This document shows positions 1 to 5,120 of a stretch of DNA of 6,258 bases, piece after piece (the first letter of the stretch is position 1; each line of letters begins with the position of its first letter). The DNA is from JAKAUF01 sp050746205. Its GTDB lineage: Bacteria; Acidobacteriota; Terriglobia; Terriglobales; SCQP01. The translations under genes were made by a program, and so were the position numbers. The stretch spans positions 1 to 6,258 of the forward strand of contig JBOGKW010000192.1 in assembly GCA_050746205.1 (NCBI GenBank), written 5' to 3'. The notes beneath the pieces were generated by a model. That model did not search any database, was not told where the DNA came from, and saw only the letters and a program-made list of their open reading frames with translations.

Positions 1-473
1 CGGAGGAGGCCTTTGGACTGAGCGCGGAGCAAGCGGCGCAACAACTGCGCACGGCCCTGGAAATGCCGGAAATGGACAGCATCGAGCCCGCCGAGCAGGC
101 CTTCCTGCAGGCCGCGCCCACGTTCGGTCGGACGCGCCGCGTCCATCTCAACCATGCCCTCGCCTGCCTGCACCAAGGCGGCTGGAGCCGGGTGTTGGTG
201 CTGGCGGCGGGATTGGGCGATGCCGCCGCCTGGTTTCAGCAATGGGGGCTGACCGTTCGCGGTCTGACGGGAGATGGCTTGGGGGGCGGGGTTTTCTCGC
301 CTTCGCTGGCGCGTCTCGGCGGCCGTCTGGGCCTGCAGCCGCCCGAGCCGGGCTTCGCCCCGCAGGCACTGTTCGTGGACGCGCCCGCCGATGCCGCGGC
401 GCTGCGCCGCCGCTTTCCCAGCGCCAACGTGGTCCTCGCCGATACGCCCGCCGGGCTGGAGATCAGCGAGTAG
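1..473 (+). CDS. Unrecognised protein, C-terminal fragment (5' end outside window)
   Basis: The frame is open from the left edge (first full codon at position 3) to TAG at 471-473, giving 156 visible residues, so the gene starts upstream of the window. An internal ATG at 63 has no convincing Shine-Dalgarno and residues before it read as normal protein (E-E-A-F-G-L-S-A-E-Q), so it is probably not the start. The fragment is rich in Ala, Gly and Leu. It has an amphipathic helical beginning, then a strand-like segment R-V-L-V-L-A-A-G-L-G-D near residues 63-72 that loosely recalls a Rossmann-type strand-loop, and a late strand-like N-V-V-L-A-D. I recognise no family and assign no function. There are no transmembrane segments or cysteine clusters. 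It converges on the dehydrogenase gene with only 7 nt between the stop codons and no visible terminator. Confidence 0.6.
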   Translation, partial: EEAFGLSAEQAAQQLRTALEMPEMDSIEPAEQAFLQAAPTFGRTRRVHLNHALACLHQGGWSRVLVLAAGLGDAAAWFQQWGLTVRGLTGDGLGGGVFSPSLARLGGRLGLQPPEPGFAPQALFVDAPADAAALRRRFPSANVVLADTPAGLEISE

Positions 474-480
474 GCCTGGG

Positions 481-1392
481 CTAGGCGAAGCGACTGGTCC
501 CGCCGGGCTCGGACGCCGGCAGGCCCGCCCACTTTTCCAACAGCGTCAGCGTGGCGGCGTAATCGGCGTTGGCCAAATCCTCCTCCGCCGCGACCGCGTA
601 GACCTCTTCCACCGTCTCCAGCGCCGGCAACTTGACCCGCAACTCCCTCCCGTATTCCAGCATGAGGCGGATATCCTTCAACATCAGGTGCAAGGGGAAG
701 TTGGGACTGAAGTCCCGCTGTTCCAGATAGGGCCCCTTGTAATCGCTGACCCCGGAACGCAACATCGTGGCGGCGATGATGTCCAGCATCTGGCGCCGGC
801 TCACGCCCGCCTTTTCGGCCAGCACCAGGCCCTCGGCGAGGCCCTCGAAGATGAGCGCGATGTTGAGGTTCATGGCCAGCTTGGCGGACAGCCCCATGCC
901 ATTACCGCCAATGTGGATGGCCCGCTGGCCCATCACCTGAAACAACGGGTCCAGCTTGGCGACCGATTCCGCCTCGCCGCCGACGATGAAGACCAGCTTG
1001 CCGTCCTCGGCGCCGTGCTTGGAGCCCGTCACGGGGCAGTCCACCCAATCGCCGCCGCGCTCGCGGATGCGCTGCGCCAGGGCGCGGCTGGCGGTGGGGG
1101 ATATGGTGCTGGAATCGGCCACCAGCAGCCCCGGCCGGGACACGCCCAGGATGCCATCTTCAGCCAGGACCAGGCGCTCGACCGCCTCGGTGTCGCTGAC
1201 GCAGATCCAGACGATCTGGCTATTGGCCACTGCCTCGGCCGGAGACACCGCTACGCGTCCGCCCACGGCATCTTGCACCTGCTGGGCCTTGTCCGCGGTG
1301 CGGTTCCATATGGTGACGTCATGGCCGGCCTTGATCAGGTTGCTGGCCATGGGACCGCCCATGATCCCGGTTCCCAAAAAGGCAATTTTCAT
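481..1392 (-). CDS. NAD(P)-dependent beta-hydroxyacid dehydrogenase, glyoxylate/succinic semialdehyde reductase type
   Basis: This is a 303-residue protein, the usual length for the 3-hydroxyisobutyrate dehydrogenase superfamily. The N-terminal Rossmann domain opens with the dinucleotide loop G-T-G-I-M-G-G-P-M-A (residues 7-16). It is followed after the second strand by N-R-T (30-32), whose Arg suggests NADP(H) preference. The substrate-binding motif D-C-P-V-T-G-S-K-H-G-A-E-D-G lies at 118-131. The catalytic lysine is predicted at K171 in G-N-G-M-G-L-S-A-K-L-A-M-N. An all-helical C-terminal domain carries D-F-S-P-N-F-P-L-H-L-M-L-K-D. The G-S-K-x-x-A-E-D-G form and the F-P-L..KD segment resemble glyoxylate/succinic semialdehyde reductases (GLYR1-like) more than classical 3-hydroxyisobutyrate dehydrogenases, so reduction of small cytosolic aldehydes is likely but the substrate is inferred. 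Start chosen at ATG 1390-1392 because the protein family begins there; upstream in-frame codons lie in repeat DNA. The ribosome site is weak (CGGA). Probably monocistronic, since a 386-nt gap separates it from zapA. Confidence 0.93.
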   Translation of the reverse strand: MKIAFLGTGIMGGPMASNLIKAGHDVTIWNRTADKAQQVQDAVGGRVAVSPAEAVANSQIVWICVSDTEAVERLVLAEDGILGVSRPGLLVADSSTISPTASRALAQRIRERGGDWVDCPVTGSKHGAEDGKLVFIVGGEAESVAKLDPLFQVMGQRAIHIGGNGMGLSAKLAMNLNIALIFEGLAEGLVLAEKAGVSRRQMLDIIAATMLRSGVSDYKGPYLEQRDFSPNFPLHLMLKDIRLMLEYGRELRVKLPALETVEEVYAVAAEEDLANADYAATLTLLEKWAGLPASEPGGTSRFA

Positions 1393-1455
1393 GAAGTGAA
1401 TCCGAGCGGCGGGTTTTCCGCACCGCCCTATAAACGTACCATTGCAGGCGCGGCG

Positions 1456-1516
1456 AGGCGGGCAAAATCGCGGTAACTTGGCGACGCCCCGAGCACCAGC
1501 GGGCGTCCGTTGCCGA
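1456..1516. repeat. Intergenic repeat, copy A (first module only)
   Basis: Positions 1471-1516 match copy B at 1562-1607 in 40 of 46 bases, including the shared core CAGCGGGCGTCCGTTGCCG. Copy A begins with the 17-bp word AGGCGGGCAAAATCGCG, which recurs at 1754-1770. After 1516 similarity to copy B decays: GTC and CCAGC remain recognisable to about 1530, and the second half of the unit is missing. It reads as a decayed or truncated member of the family also found at 4151-4296. Confidence 0.8.
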
Positions 1517-1561
1517 CTGTCCCACGCCAGCATGCGCCGCTGCTTGCGGGGGATCCGTTCG

Positions 1562-1666
1562 CGGCAGCTTGGAGACGCGCCGAGCGCCAGCGGGCGTCCG
1601 TTGCCGGCGGTCGAAGCCCAGCCGCAGCGACCAGCGGGAGCGTCCAGAATAGGGCGGCTGAGCCGC
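1562..1666. repeat. Intergenic repeat, copy B (modules 1 and 3, no hairpin)
   Basis: Module 1 (1582-1630) matches 4170-4218 at 46 of 49 bases. Module 3 (1631-1666) matches 4261-4296 at 35 of 36 bases. The two modules are directly joined here, whereas copy C has 42 extra bases between them. Module 3 ends in the odd palindrome GCGGCT-g-AGCCGC (1654-1666). The only base differing from copy C in this module is the centre of that palindrome, G here and C there. Confidence 0.9.
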
Positions 1667-1695
1667 GAAGCGCAGCCGCAGTCCGCGCTAACGCC

Positions 1696-1770
1696 GGGGC
1701 CCGCAGCGCGCAACGGCGCGCGCTGGGGTGAAGCGGCGGGCCCGTCCAGCATCAGGCGGGCAAAATCGCG
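1696..1770. repeat. Intergenic repeat, copy B' (diverged hairpin plus module 3)
   Basis: This segment aligns with the hairpin and third module of copy C, with shared words GGGGTG, GCGGG, CGTCCAG and GGCGG in the same order. The hairpin (1701-1728) has an 8-bp perfect stem CAGCGCGC/GCGCGCTG (1704-1711 and 1718-1725) around a 6-nt loop AACGGC. One mismatch and two outer C-G pairs follow. In copy C the stem sequence differs but pairing is kept. The copy ends in the 17-bp word shared with the beginning of copy A, as if repeat units had once been joined head to tail. Confidence 0.65.
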
Positions 1771-1778
1771 CCCGGCGG

Positions 1779-2063
1779 CTAGCTGGCGCGCGACAAGGCG
1801 CCGTCGAGCAGCTGATGGTACTCGGCGGTCTTCTCGCCAACCGCGGCTTCCAGGCGGCGGCAGCGTTCGCGCAGCGCCTCGTTTTCGTCCGCCAAGTTGA
1901 CGGCCGCCAGCACTGCGACCCGAAGCGAATCGATCACCCGGGTCTGGCGGGCGATTTGGCGCATGACCGCGTCGACGCGCTCCGCCAGCCGGCGGGTCTG
2001 CGCCTCGCTGCCGGCGCCGGTCAGATGATAGGCCTGATCGTAAATCTCCACCTGTATGGTCAT
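1779..2063 (-). CDS. zapA: Cell division protein ZapA
   Basis: This is a 94-residue protein. ZapA is a small cytoplasmic protein that binds FtsZ and bundles or crosslinks its filaments at the division site. The N-terminal globular part begins M-T-I-Q-V-E-I-Y-D-Q-A-Y-H-L, then the helix S-E-A-Q-T-R-R-L-A-E-R-V-D and the conserved-type stretch S-L-R-V-A-V-L-A-A-V-N-L-A-D-E. A C-terminal coiled coil (about residues 62-88, rich in Glu/Arg/Leu heptads) would drive dimer/tetramer formation. Length is slightly short of the usual 95-110 but complete. The start at ATG 2061-2063 is fixed by AGGAGG 4 nt upstream; extending the frame to 2159 would only add low-complexity Arg/Ala/Pro residues. It follows the ZapB-like gene by 73 nt on the same strand, a pairing expected for divisome accessory factors. 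The downstream side is repeat DNA. Confidence 0.9.
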   Translation of the reverse strand: MTIQVEIYDQAYHLTGAGSEAQTRRLAERVDAVMRQIARQTRVIDSLRVAVLAAVNLADENEALRERCRRLEAAVGEKTAEYHQLLDGALSRAS

Positions 2064-2067
2064 CGGA

Positions 2068-2073
2068 CCTCCT
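2068..2073 (-). promoter_or_regulatory. Ribosome binding site of zapA
   Basis: CCTCCT on the plus strand reads AGGAGG on the coding strand, 4 nt before ATG 2063. It is a near-perfect Shine-Dalgarno and decides between the 94-residue start and the longer frame open to 2159. Confidence 0.85.
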
Positions 2074-2136
2074 GGCGCGTCCCGAGGGCGGGCGTCGGGC
2101 CCTCGCCCAAGGGCTCGCGTGGGCGCGGCGGCGGAG

Positions 2137-2430
2137 CTATTCCGCCGGCAGCGCCTCAATCTGGTGAATCAGCTTCTCCACCCGCCGCCGGACTTCCTCC
2201 CGTTCCTTGCGCAAGCCCACCAATTCCTTGTCCAGCACCGCGTAATCGCGCTTCAGCTCGGCATACCTGGCCTGGACCTGGGCGGCCCGCCCCTCGGCTT
2301 CCTGGCGCGCGGACTGCGCCTGGCGCAGCGCGTCGGTGATGCCGTGGATCTTCTCCTCGAGGCGGTAAAACTCGGCCAGGCCGTCGGCGACGAGGGTGGG
2401 TTGCAGGTTGCCTTGCGGTTCAGCGGACAT
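2137..2430 (-). CDS. Short coiled-coil protein, ZapB-like putative division factor
   Basis: This is a 97-residue soluble protein, almost entirely predicted coiled coil from about residue 17 to 93, with charged heptads such as E-E-K-I, A-L-R-Q-A and V-R-R-R-V-E-K-L-I. There are no cysteines, signal peptide or membrane segment. Short coiled-coil proteins directly upstream of zapA in the same direction are commonly ZapB-type or functionally similar. In Proteobacteria ZapB joins ZapA at the Z-ring and links it to the nucleoid. Coiled coils are hard to assign by sequence, so the ZapB role rests mainly on size, structure and position. ATG 2428-2430 starts the frame but has no clear Shine-Dalgarno, so translation may be weak or use another signal. 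The stop lies 73 nt before zapA; the start lies 74 nt after mpg, so galU-mpg-zapB-like-zapA may be one transcript. Confidence 0.7.
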   Translation of the reverse strand: MSAEPQGNLQPTLVADGLAEFYRLEEKIHGITDALRQAQSARQEAEGRAAQVQARYAELKRDYAVLDKELVGLRKEREEVRRRVEKLIHQIEALPAE

Positions 2431-2504
2431 AGGGCGACCGGAAACGCTAAATTCGAGTTTTTAGTGTCCCCCTTCCCGCCGCACCTGGCCAGCAAAAACT
2501 TACC

Positions 2505-3182
2505 TTAGGCCCGCGGGCCGGGGGCGATCCGCCACCGTCCCCGCCCGCCAGTCAGCAGGGCGACGCGCGGACCCCGGGGACCGGAGACCGCCCGGCTGTC
2601 CAGATCGTAAAAGCGCAAGGGGCGTTCGACGGCGCGACGGATGCCGACGCGGCACGTGACCGCGATGATGCGCGGCGGCGGCCCGGTGGCCAACCACAGA
2701 TCGCCCGTGGTGGTGAGGTCGGCGCCGTCAAACTGCCGGGTGATCGCCAGCGTTCGGCACAACCGTCCCGGCCCGGACAGCCGCCGGGCGGGCGCGGCGC
2801 CGGGCGCATGTGCGGCCAGCCAGCGCTCGGCGGCGGGCGCCGCCCGCTCAGGCTCCAACGCGCGAATCAGTACGCCGCCCGCCTGGCCCGCCGGCTGGGT
2901 AGACACGTTCAAGCATTGATGCAGGCCATAGCTGGTGTAGACATAGGCGTGTCCGGGGGGACCGAACAGGGTGGCATTACGCGGCGTGGGTCCGCGGAAG
3001 GCGTGCGCGGCGGGATCACTTTGGCCCAGATACGCCTCGACCTCGACGATCCGCGCGGCAAGGCGGCGCCCGCCGCCGATGTCGCGCAGCACAAGCTGGC
3101 CGAGCAGATCCGGTGCCACCCGCTCCGGCGGGCGCCGGAAAAAGGCGCGTGGCAAGGGGCTCAGCCGGGCCGCAGCGCTCAC
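2505..3182 (-). CDS. mpg: DNA-3-methyladenine glycosylase (AAG/MPG family)
   Basis: This 225-residue protein is of standard length for the bacterial members. The enzyme excises alkylated purines (3-methyladenine, 7-methylguanine, hypoxanthine) from DNA, starting base excision repair in the cytoplasm. The family signature is clear: L-P-R-A-F-F and V-A-P-D-L-L-G near the N-terminus, then A-R-I-V-E-V-E-A-Y-L-G (43-53), A-A-H (58-60), P-R-N (67-69) and A-Y-V-Y-T-S-Y-G (79-86). By homology with the human enzyme, E49 is the water-activating catalytic residue, Y51 and H60 line the base pocket, and an aromatic from the YVY..YG segment fills the flipped-base gap. Later blocks G-P-G-R-L-C and R-V-G-I-R-R-A-V-E also fit. 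The start is GTG at 3180-3182, overlapping the galU stop as GTGA, which suggests translational coupling. A 12-bp palindrome (2508-2519) lies in the last codons, just before the stop. Confidence 0.95.
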   Translation of the reverse strand: MSAAARLSPLPRAFFRRPPERVAPDLLGQLVLRDIGGGRRLAARIVEVEAYLGQSDPAAHAFRGPTPRNATLFGPPGHAYVYTSYGLHQCLNVSTQPAGQAGGVLIRALEPERAAPAAERWLAAHAPGAAPARRLSGPGRLCRTLAITRQFDGADLTTTGDLWLATGPPPRIIAVTCRVGIRRAVERPLRFYDLDSRAVSGPRGPRVALLTGGRGRWRIAPGPRA

Positions 3183-4087
3183 AGCCGCAGACCGCGCAGG
3201 TATTCCCGGAACGCGGCGCCCAGGTCCTCGCGCTTAAGCGCCAGCTCGACGGTGGCCTGCAAAAAGCCCAGCTTGTCGCCGGTGTCGTGCCGTCGGCCCG
3301 CGAAGCGCAGCGCGTAGACCGTCTCCTGCGCCGCCAAGGCGCGCAGCGCGTCGGTCAGCTGGATCTCGCCACCGGCGCCGCGGGGCGTTTGCTCCAGCAG
3401 ACCGAAAATCGTCGGCGTCAGCAGGTAGCGCCCCACCACGGCCAAATCCGAGGGCGCCTCCGCCACGGGCGGCTTTTCGACTAGATTCGCCACCCGGACC
3501 ACCCGCCCATTCCAACCCGCTTCGGGACCCGCCGCCGCCGGCTGGATGACGCCATAGCTGGAAATGGCCGCGCGCGGCACCTGCTGCACCGCGATCACCG
3601 AAGCGCCGGTAGCCTGATAAACCGCCAGCATTTGCCGGAGCACCGGCTCCTCGGCATCAATCACGTCATCGGCCAGCAGGACGGCAAAAGGCTCGTGCCC
3701 CACCAACTCCTTCGCCATCAGCACGGCATGGCCCAAGCCCAGCGCCTCCTTCTGGCGGATGTAGGAGACGTGGATCATGTCGGAGATTTCCCGTACTACC
3801 GCCAGCAGGTCGGTTTTGCCTTTCTGCTCCAGGATTGTCTCAAGCTCAAAGCTGACGTCGAAATGATCCTCAATCGAGTTCTTTCCCCGGCCGGTGACGA
3901 TGGTGATGTTATCCATCCCCGCGGCCAGGGCCTCCTCGACTCCGTATTGAATGATTGGTTTGTCCACCAGCGCCAGCATCTCCTTCGGCTGGGCTTTGGT
4001 GGCGGGTAAGAAGCGGGTGCCCAGTCCGGCGGCGGGAAAGACAGCTTTGCGGATCGGGGGGTAGGACGTGCCCATGAAATCGAGCAT
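3179..4087 (-). CDS. galU: UTP--glucose-1-phosphate uridylyltransferase
   Basis: This 302-residue cytosolic nucleotidyltransferase makes UDP-glucose and pyrophosphate from UTP and glucose-1-phosphate, feeding polysaccharide, glycolipid and sugar-nucleotide synthesis. The nucleotide loop A-A-G-L-G-T-R-F-L-P-A-T-K (19-31) is followed by P-K-E-M (34-37) and D-K-P-I-I-Q-Y (42-48). Other family blocks are G-L-G-H-A-V-L (117-123), L-A-D-D-V-I-D (138-144, with the metal-binding Asp), L-V-E-K-P (202-206), G-R-Y (219-221) and G-G-E-I-Q-L-T-D (239-246). All blocks are present and the protein is full length. ATG 4085-4087 is given as start; ATG 4075 (M5) is equally possible, since neither has a good Shine-Dalgarno and conservation begins only after residue 13. 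The TGA stop overlaps the GTG of mpg by 4 nt. There is no obvious functional link between sugar activation and alkylation repair; the pairing looks like genomic convenience. Confidence 0.97.
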   Translation of the reverse strand: MLDFMGTSYPPIRKAVFPAAGLGTRFLPATKAQPKEMLALVDKPIIQYGVEEALAAGMDNITIVTGRGKNSIEDHFDVSFELETILEQKGKTDLLAVVREISDMIHVSYIRQKEALGLGHAVLMAKELVGHEPFAVLLADDVIDAEEPVLRQMLAVYQATGASVIAVQQVPRAAISSYGVIQPAAAGPEAGWNGRVVRVANLVEKPPVAEAPSDLAVVGRYLLTPTIFGLLEQTPRGAGGEIQLTDALRALAAQETVYALRFAGRRHDTGDKLGFLQATVELALKREDLGAAFREYLRGLRL

Positions 4088-4126
4088 ACAAGGCAGCTGC
4101 CTACGCCGCGACGGCGCAGTGGCCGA

Positions 4127-4155
4127 TTTTTAACCGTGTGGACCCCTCGGGGCAA
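4127..4155 (-). promoter_or_regulatory. Candidate sigma-70-like promoter for galU
   Basis: On the coding strand TTGCCC (4155-4150) is followed, after exactly 17 nt, by TAAAAA (4132-4127), about 40 nt before the galU start. The hexamers match the TTGACA/TATAAT consensus in about 3-4 and 4 of 6 positions. The -35 hexamer lies at the edge of repeat copy C, so the repeat may contribute to the promoter. This is a by-eye match only. Confidence 0.35.
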
Positions 4156-4296
4156 TTTGCAGGCGCCCTGAGCGTCAGCGGGCGTCCGCTGCCGGCCGTC
4201 GAAGCCCAGCCGCAGCGACCCCGGGGTCCCCAAAGCGCAGCGGCGCGCTTTGGGGTGGGACCAGCGGGAGCGTCCAGAATAGGGCGGCTCAGCCGC
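4151..4296. repeat. Intergenic repeat, copy C (complete: module 1, hairpin, module 3)
   Basis: This is the longest copy of the family. Module 1 is 4170-4218 (46/49 identical to 1582-1630), the hairpin module is 4219-4260, and module 3 is 4261-4296 (35/36 identical to 1631-1666). Bases 4151-4169 align loosely with the start of copies A and B. It lies between the outer-membrane barrel gene and galU, in the same orientation as the copies downstream of zapA, so each locus is 3' of one minus-strand gene and 5' of the next. No coding frame here is credible. It could be a REP-like or MITE-like element, a transcript-stabilising or terminating structure, or a small RNA; the sequence does not decide. 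Confidence 0.9.
4219..4260. repeat. 42-nt hairpin module inserted in repeat copy C
   Basis: This segment is absent at the matching junction of copy B (after 1630). It contains a perfect 11-bp inverted repeat, CCCCAAAGCGC (4228-4238) and GCGCTTTGGGG (4245-4255), around a 6-nt loop AGCGGC. The word GACC occurs at both borders (4217-4220 and 4259-4262), so loss or gain between short direct repeats would convert one form of the repeat into the other. There is no T-run on either strand, so it is not a classical intrinsic terminator. Confidence 0.85.
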
Positions 4297-4323
4297 ACGG
4301 GGGCCGGAGGGGCGCGCCGGCGC

Positions 4324-4974
4324 TTACCAGCGAATGCCGAGGGTGACGGGCAATAGCGTGGTCGTGGTGGGCTGCGTATGGGCCCAGCGATAGTCCACCT
4401 CGACAAAGACCCGAGCGCCGTTGCTGCGGGGCAAGCGGGCGGAAATGCCAAAGCCGCCGTTGGCGCCGAAGGCATTCTCCGAGACCGCGCCGAGAATGAT
4501 GTCGGCGGGTACCAGCGCCGGACCAATGTAACCCCACCAAGGATTGAAGATGAACGTGGAGGTGAACGTCGGCTGCAAGAACCGCACCGTGCGGCGGTAA
4601 TAACCCACCCCGCCTTTGACGAACCAGCCCAGCTTGCCGCGGCGGAACGTCCAGACCGGCTCGGCGCTGAGGGACCAAAGGTCGGCGGCCCCAGCGGGCA
4701 TCTTCAGGGCCTGCAAGGCCTGGCCGGTCACCCCCAGGCTGTCGTAGTCGAACTCGCCTTGCAACGCCAGTTGACGGCTAAGCCGGCGTCCGAACGCGGC
4801 GGTGAAGTCCCAGCCCGTCGAAAGATCCTTTCCGATCCCGCCGACCACCGGCGCGACGCCAAAGCCGACATCTCCGGTCCAATGAGGGAGATAGGTTTGC
4901 CCGAGGCTCGGCAGTTCCAGAGCTGCCAACAGCGCCAAGATCAAGCCGGCGCGAAGCGCGACCGCACGCGGCAT
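4324..4974 (-). CDS. Predicted outer-membrane beta-barrel protein
   Basis: This is a 216-residue protein of unknown specific function. Residues 1-25 form a signal peptide: a positive start (M-P-R-A-V-A-L-R), a hydrophobic core (L-I-L-A-L-L-A-A-L) and a probable signal peptidase I site near S-L-G/Q-T. The mature part is made of alternating strands separated by Gly/Asn/Asp-rich turns (V-G-F-G-V-A-P-V-V-G-G-I-G, G-W-F-V-K-G-G-V-G-Y-Y-R-R-T, F-G-I-S-A-R-L-P, V-F-V-E-V-D-Y-R-W). It ends in T-L-G-I-R-W with a terminal aromatic, as Bam-dependent outer-membrane barrels usually do. The size suits an eight-stranded barrel like OmpA/OmpW-type domains (OMP_b-brl class); no periplasmic OmpA-like domain follows. 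The start at ATG 4972-4974 is set by GGAGG 6 nt upstream; the frame continues to 5061 but that part does not look like protein. It is divergent from selD. No link to selenium metabolism is evident. Confidence 0.8.
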   Translation of the reverse strand: MPRAVALRAGLILALLAALELPSLGQTYLPHWTGDVGFGVAPVVGGIGKDLSTGWDFTAAFGRRLSRQLALQGEFDYDSLGVTGQALQALKMPAGAADLWSLSAEPVWTFRRGKLGWFVKGGVGYYRRTVRFLQPTFTSTFIFNPWWGYIGPALVPADIILGAVSENAFGANGGFGISARLPRSNGARVFVEVDYRWAHTQPTTTTLLPVTLGIRW

Positions 4975-4980
4975 GAAAAA

Positions 4981-4985
4981 CCTCC
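4981..4985 (-). promoter_or_regulatory. Ribosome binding site of the outer-membrane barrel gene
   Basis: CCTCC on the plus strand reads GGAGG on the coding strand, 6 nt before ATG 4974. It places the start directly ahead of the signal peptide and argues against the 29-residue longer frame. Confidence 0.85.
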
Positions 4986-5090
4986 GCAGGATTGGAGTCT
5001 GCAGGCTGAGCGGACGGCCAACGGTGCGGGTTCGGCATCGCTCGCCGGTCTGTGCCAGCAACGACCGCCTGCAAGAACCAGAAGCGGCTC

Positions 5091-5110
5091 CCGCCCTATA
5101 ATTTGGGCGG
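5091..5110 (+). promoter_or_regulatory. TATAAT box inside a CCGCCC/GGGCGG inverted repeat, upstream of selD
   Basis: A consensus -10 hexamer TATAAT (5097-5102) lies in the 8-nt centre of a 6-bp inverted repeat, CCGCCC (5091-5096) and GGGCGG (5105-5110). Used as a -10 for selD it would put the transcript start near 5109, leaving a leader of only about 12 nt. I find no good -35 hexamer at 16-18 nt spacing, so an activator or another sigma factor would be needed if it is used. The palindrome could instead be a repressor site, or an RNA hairpin overlapping the first bases of the selD Shine-Dalgarno if transcription begins further upstream. Confidence 0.45.
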
Positions 5111-5113
5111 AGG
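5109..5113 (+). promoter_or_regulatory. Ribosome binding site that fixes the selD start
   Basis: GGAGG sits 7 nt before ATG 5121. It supports initiation upstream of the in-frame TGA, so ribosomes meet that TGA as codon 18; the later GTG at 5196 has no comparable site. Confidence 0.88.
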
Positions 5114-5120
5114 TTTGCTT

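Larger units (their letters stand above)
1393..1778. other. 386-nt intergenic region filled with repeat modules
   Basis: I see no gene here; the open frames crossing it on either strand consist of Arg/Ala/Pro-rich translations of repeat DNA. From 1456 to 1770 it holds three partial copies of a modular repeat, described separately. The block is bracketed by an exact 17-bp direct repeat (1456-1472 and 1754-1770, AGGCGGGCAAAATCGCG). The remaining 1393-1455 segment is the leader of the dehydrogenase gene. Its only AT-rich piece is around 1428-1433, CCTATAAA on the plus strand, which reads TTTATAGG toward the dehydrogenase and could be part of a -10 element, but I find no matching -35. There is no stem followed by a T-run downstream of zapA, so no classical intrinsic terminator is visible. 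Confidence 0.75.

Noticed and set aside
274..1476. 400-residue plus-strand open frame antisense to the dehydrogenase
   Set aside because: It is a shadow of the minus-strand gene caused by high GC; the opposite strand carries unmistakable conserved motifs and this one none.
1393..1752. N-terminal extension of the dehydrogenase on the minus strand, open to 1752
   Set aside because: The 120 extra residues are a translation of intergenic repeat DNA, and the Rossmann fold begins immediately at ATG 1392.
1757..1774. Terminator of zapA: CGGGC/GCCCG with 8-nt loop
   Set aside because: The stem has only five base pairs and no T-run follows on the minus strand.
1393..1778. 6S RNA (ssrS), which often lies beside zapA in proteobacteria
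   Set aside because: I could not recognise a long rod with a central open bubble; the region is explained by repeat modules. A covariance-model search would settle it.
2494..2519. Intrinsic terminator after mpg: palindrome 2508-2519 followed by five T on the coding strand
   Set aside because: The palindrome is perfect but has no room for a loop beyond a 4-bp stem, lies partly inside the coding sequence, and the T-run is 9 nt away.
4101..4526. Minus-strand open frame covering the repeat upstream of galU
   Set aside because: It translates the repeat and part of the barrel gene out of frame, has no ribosome site and no protein-like features.
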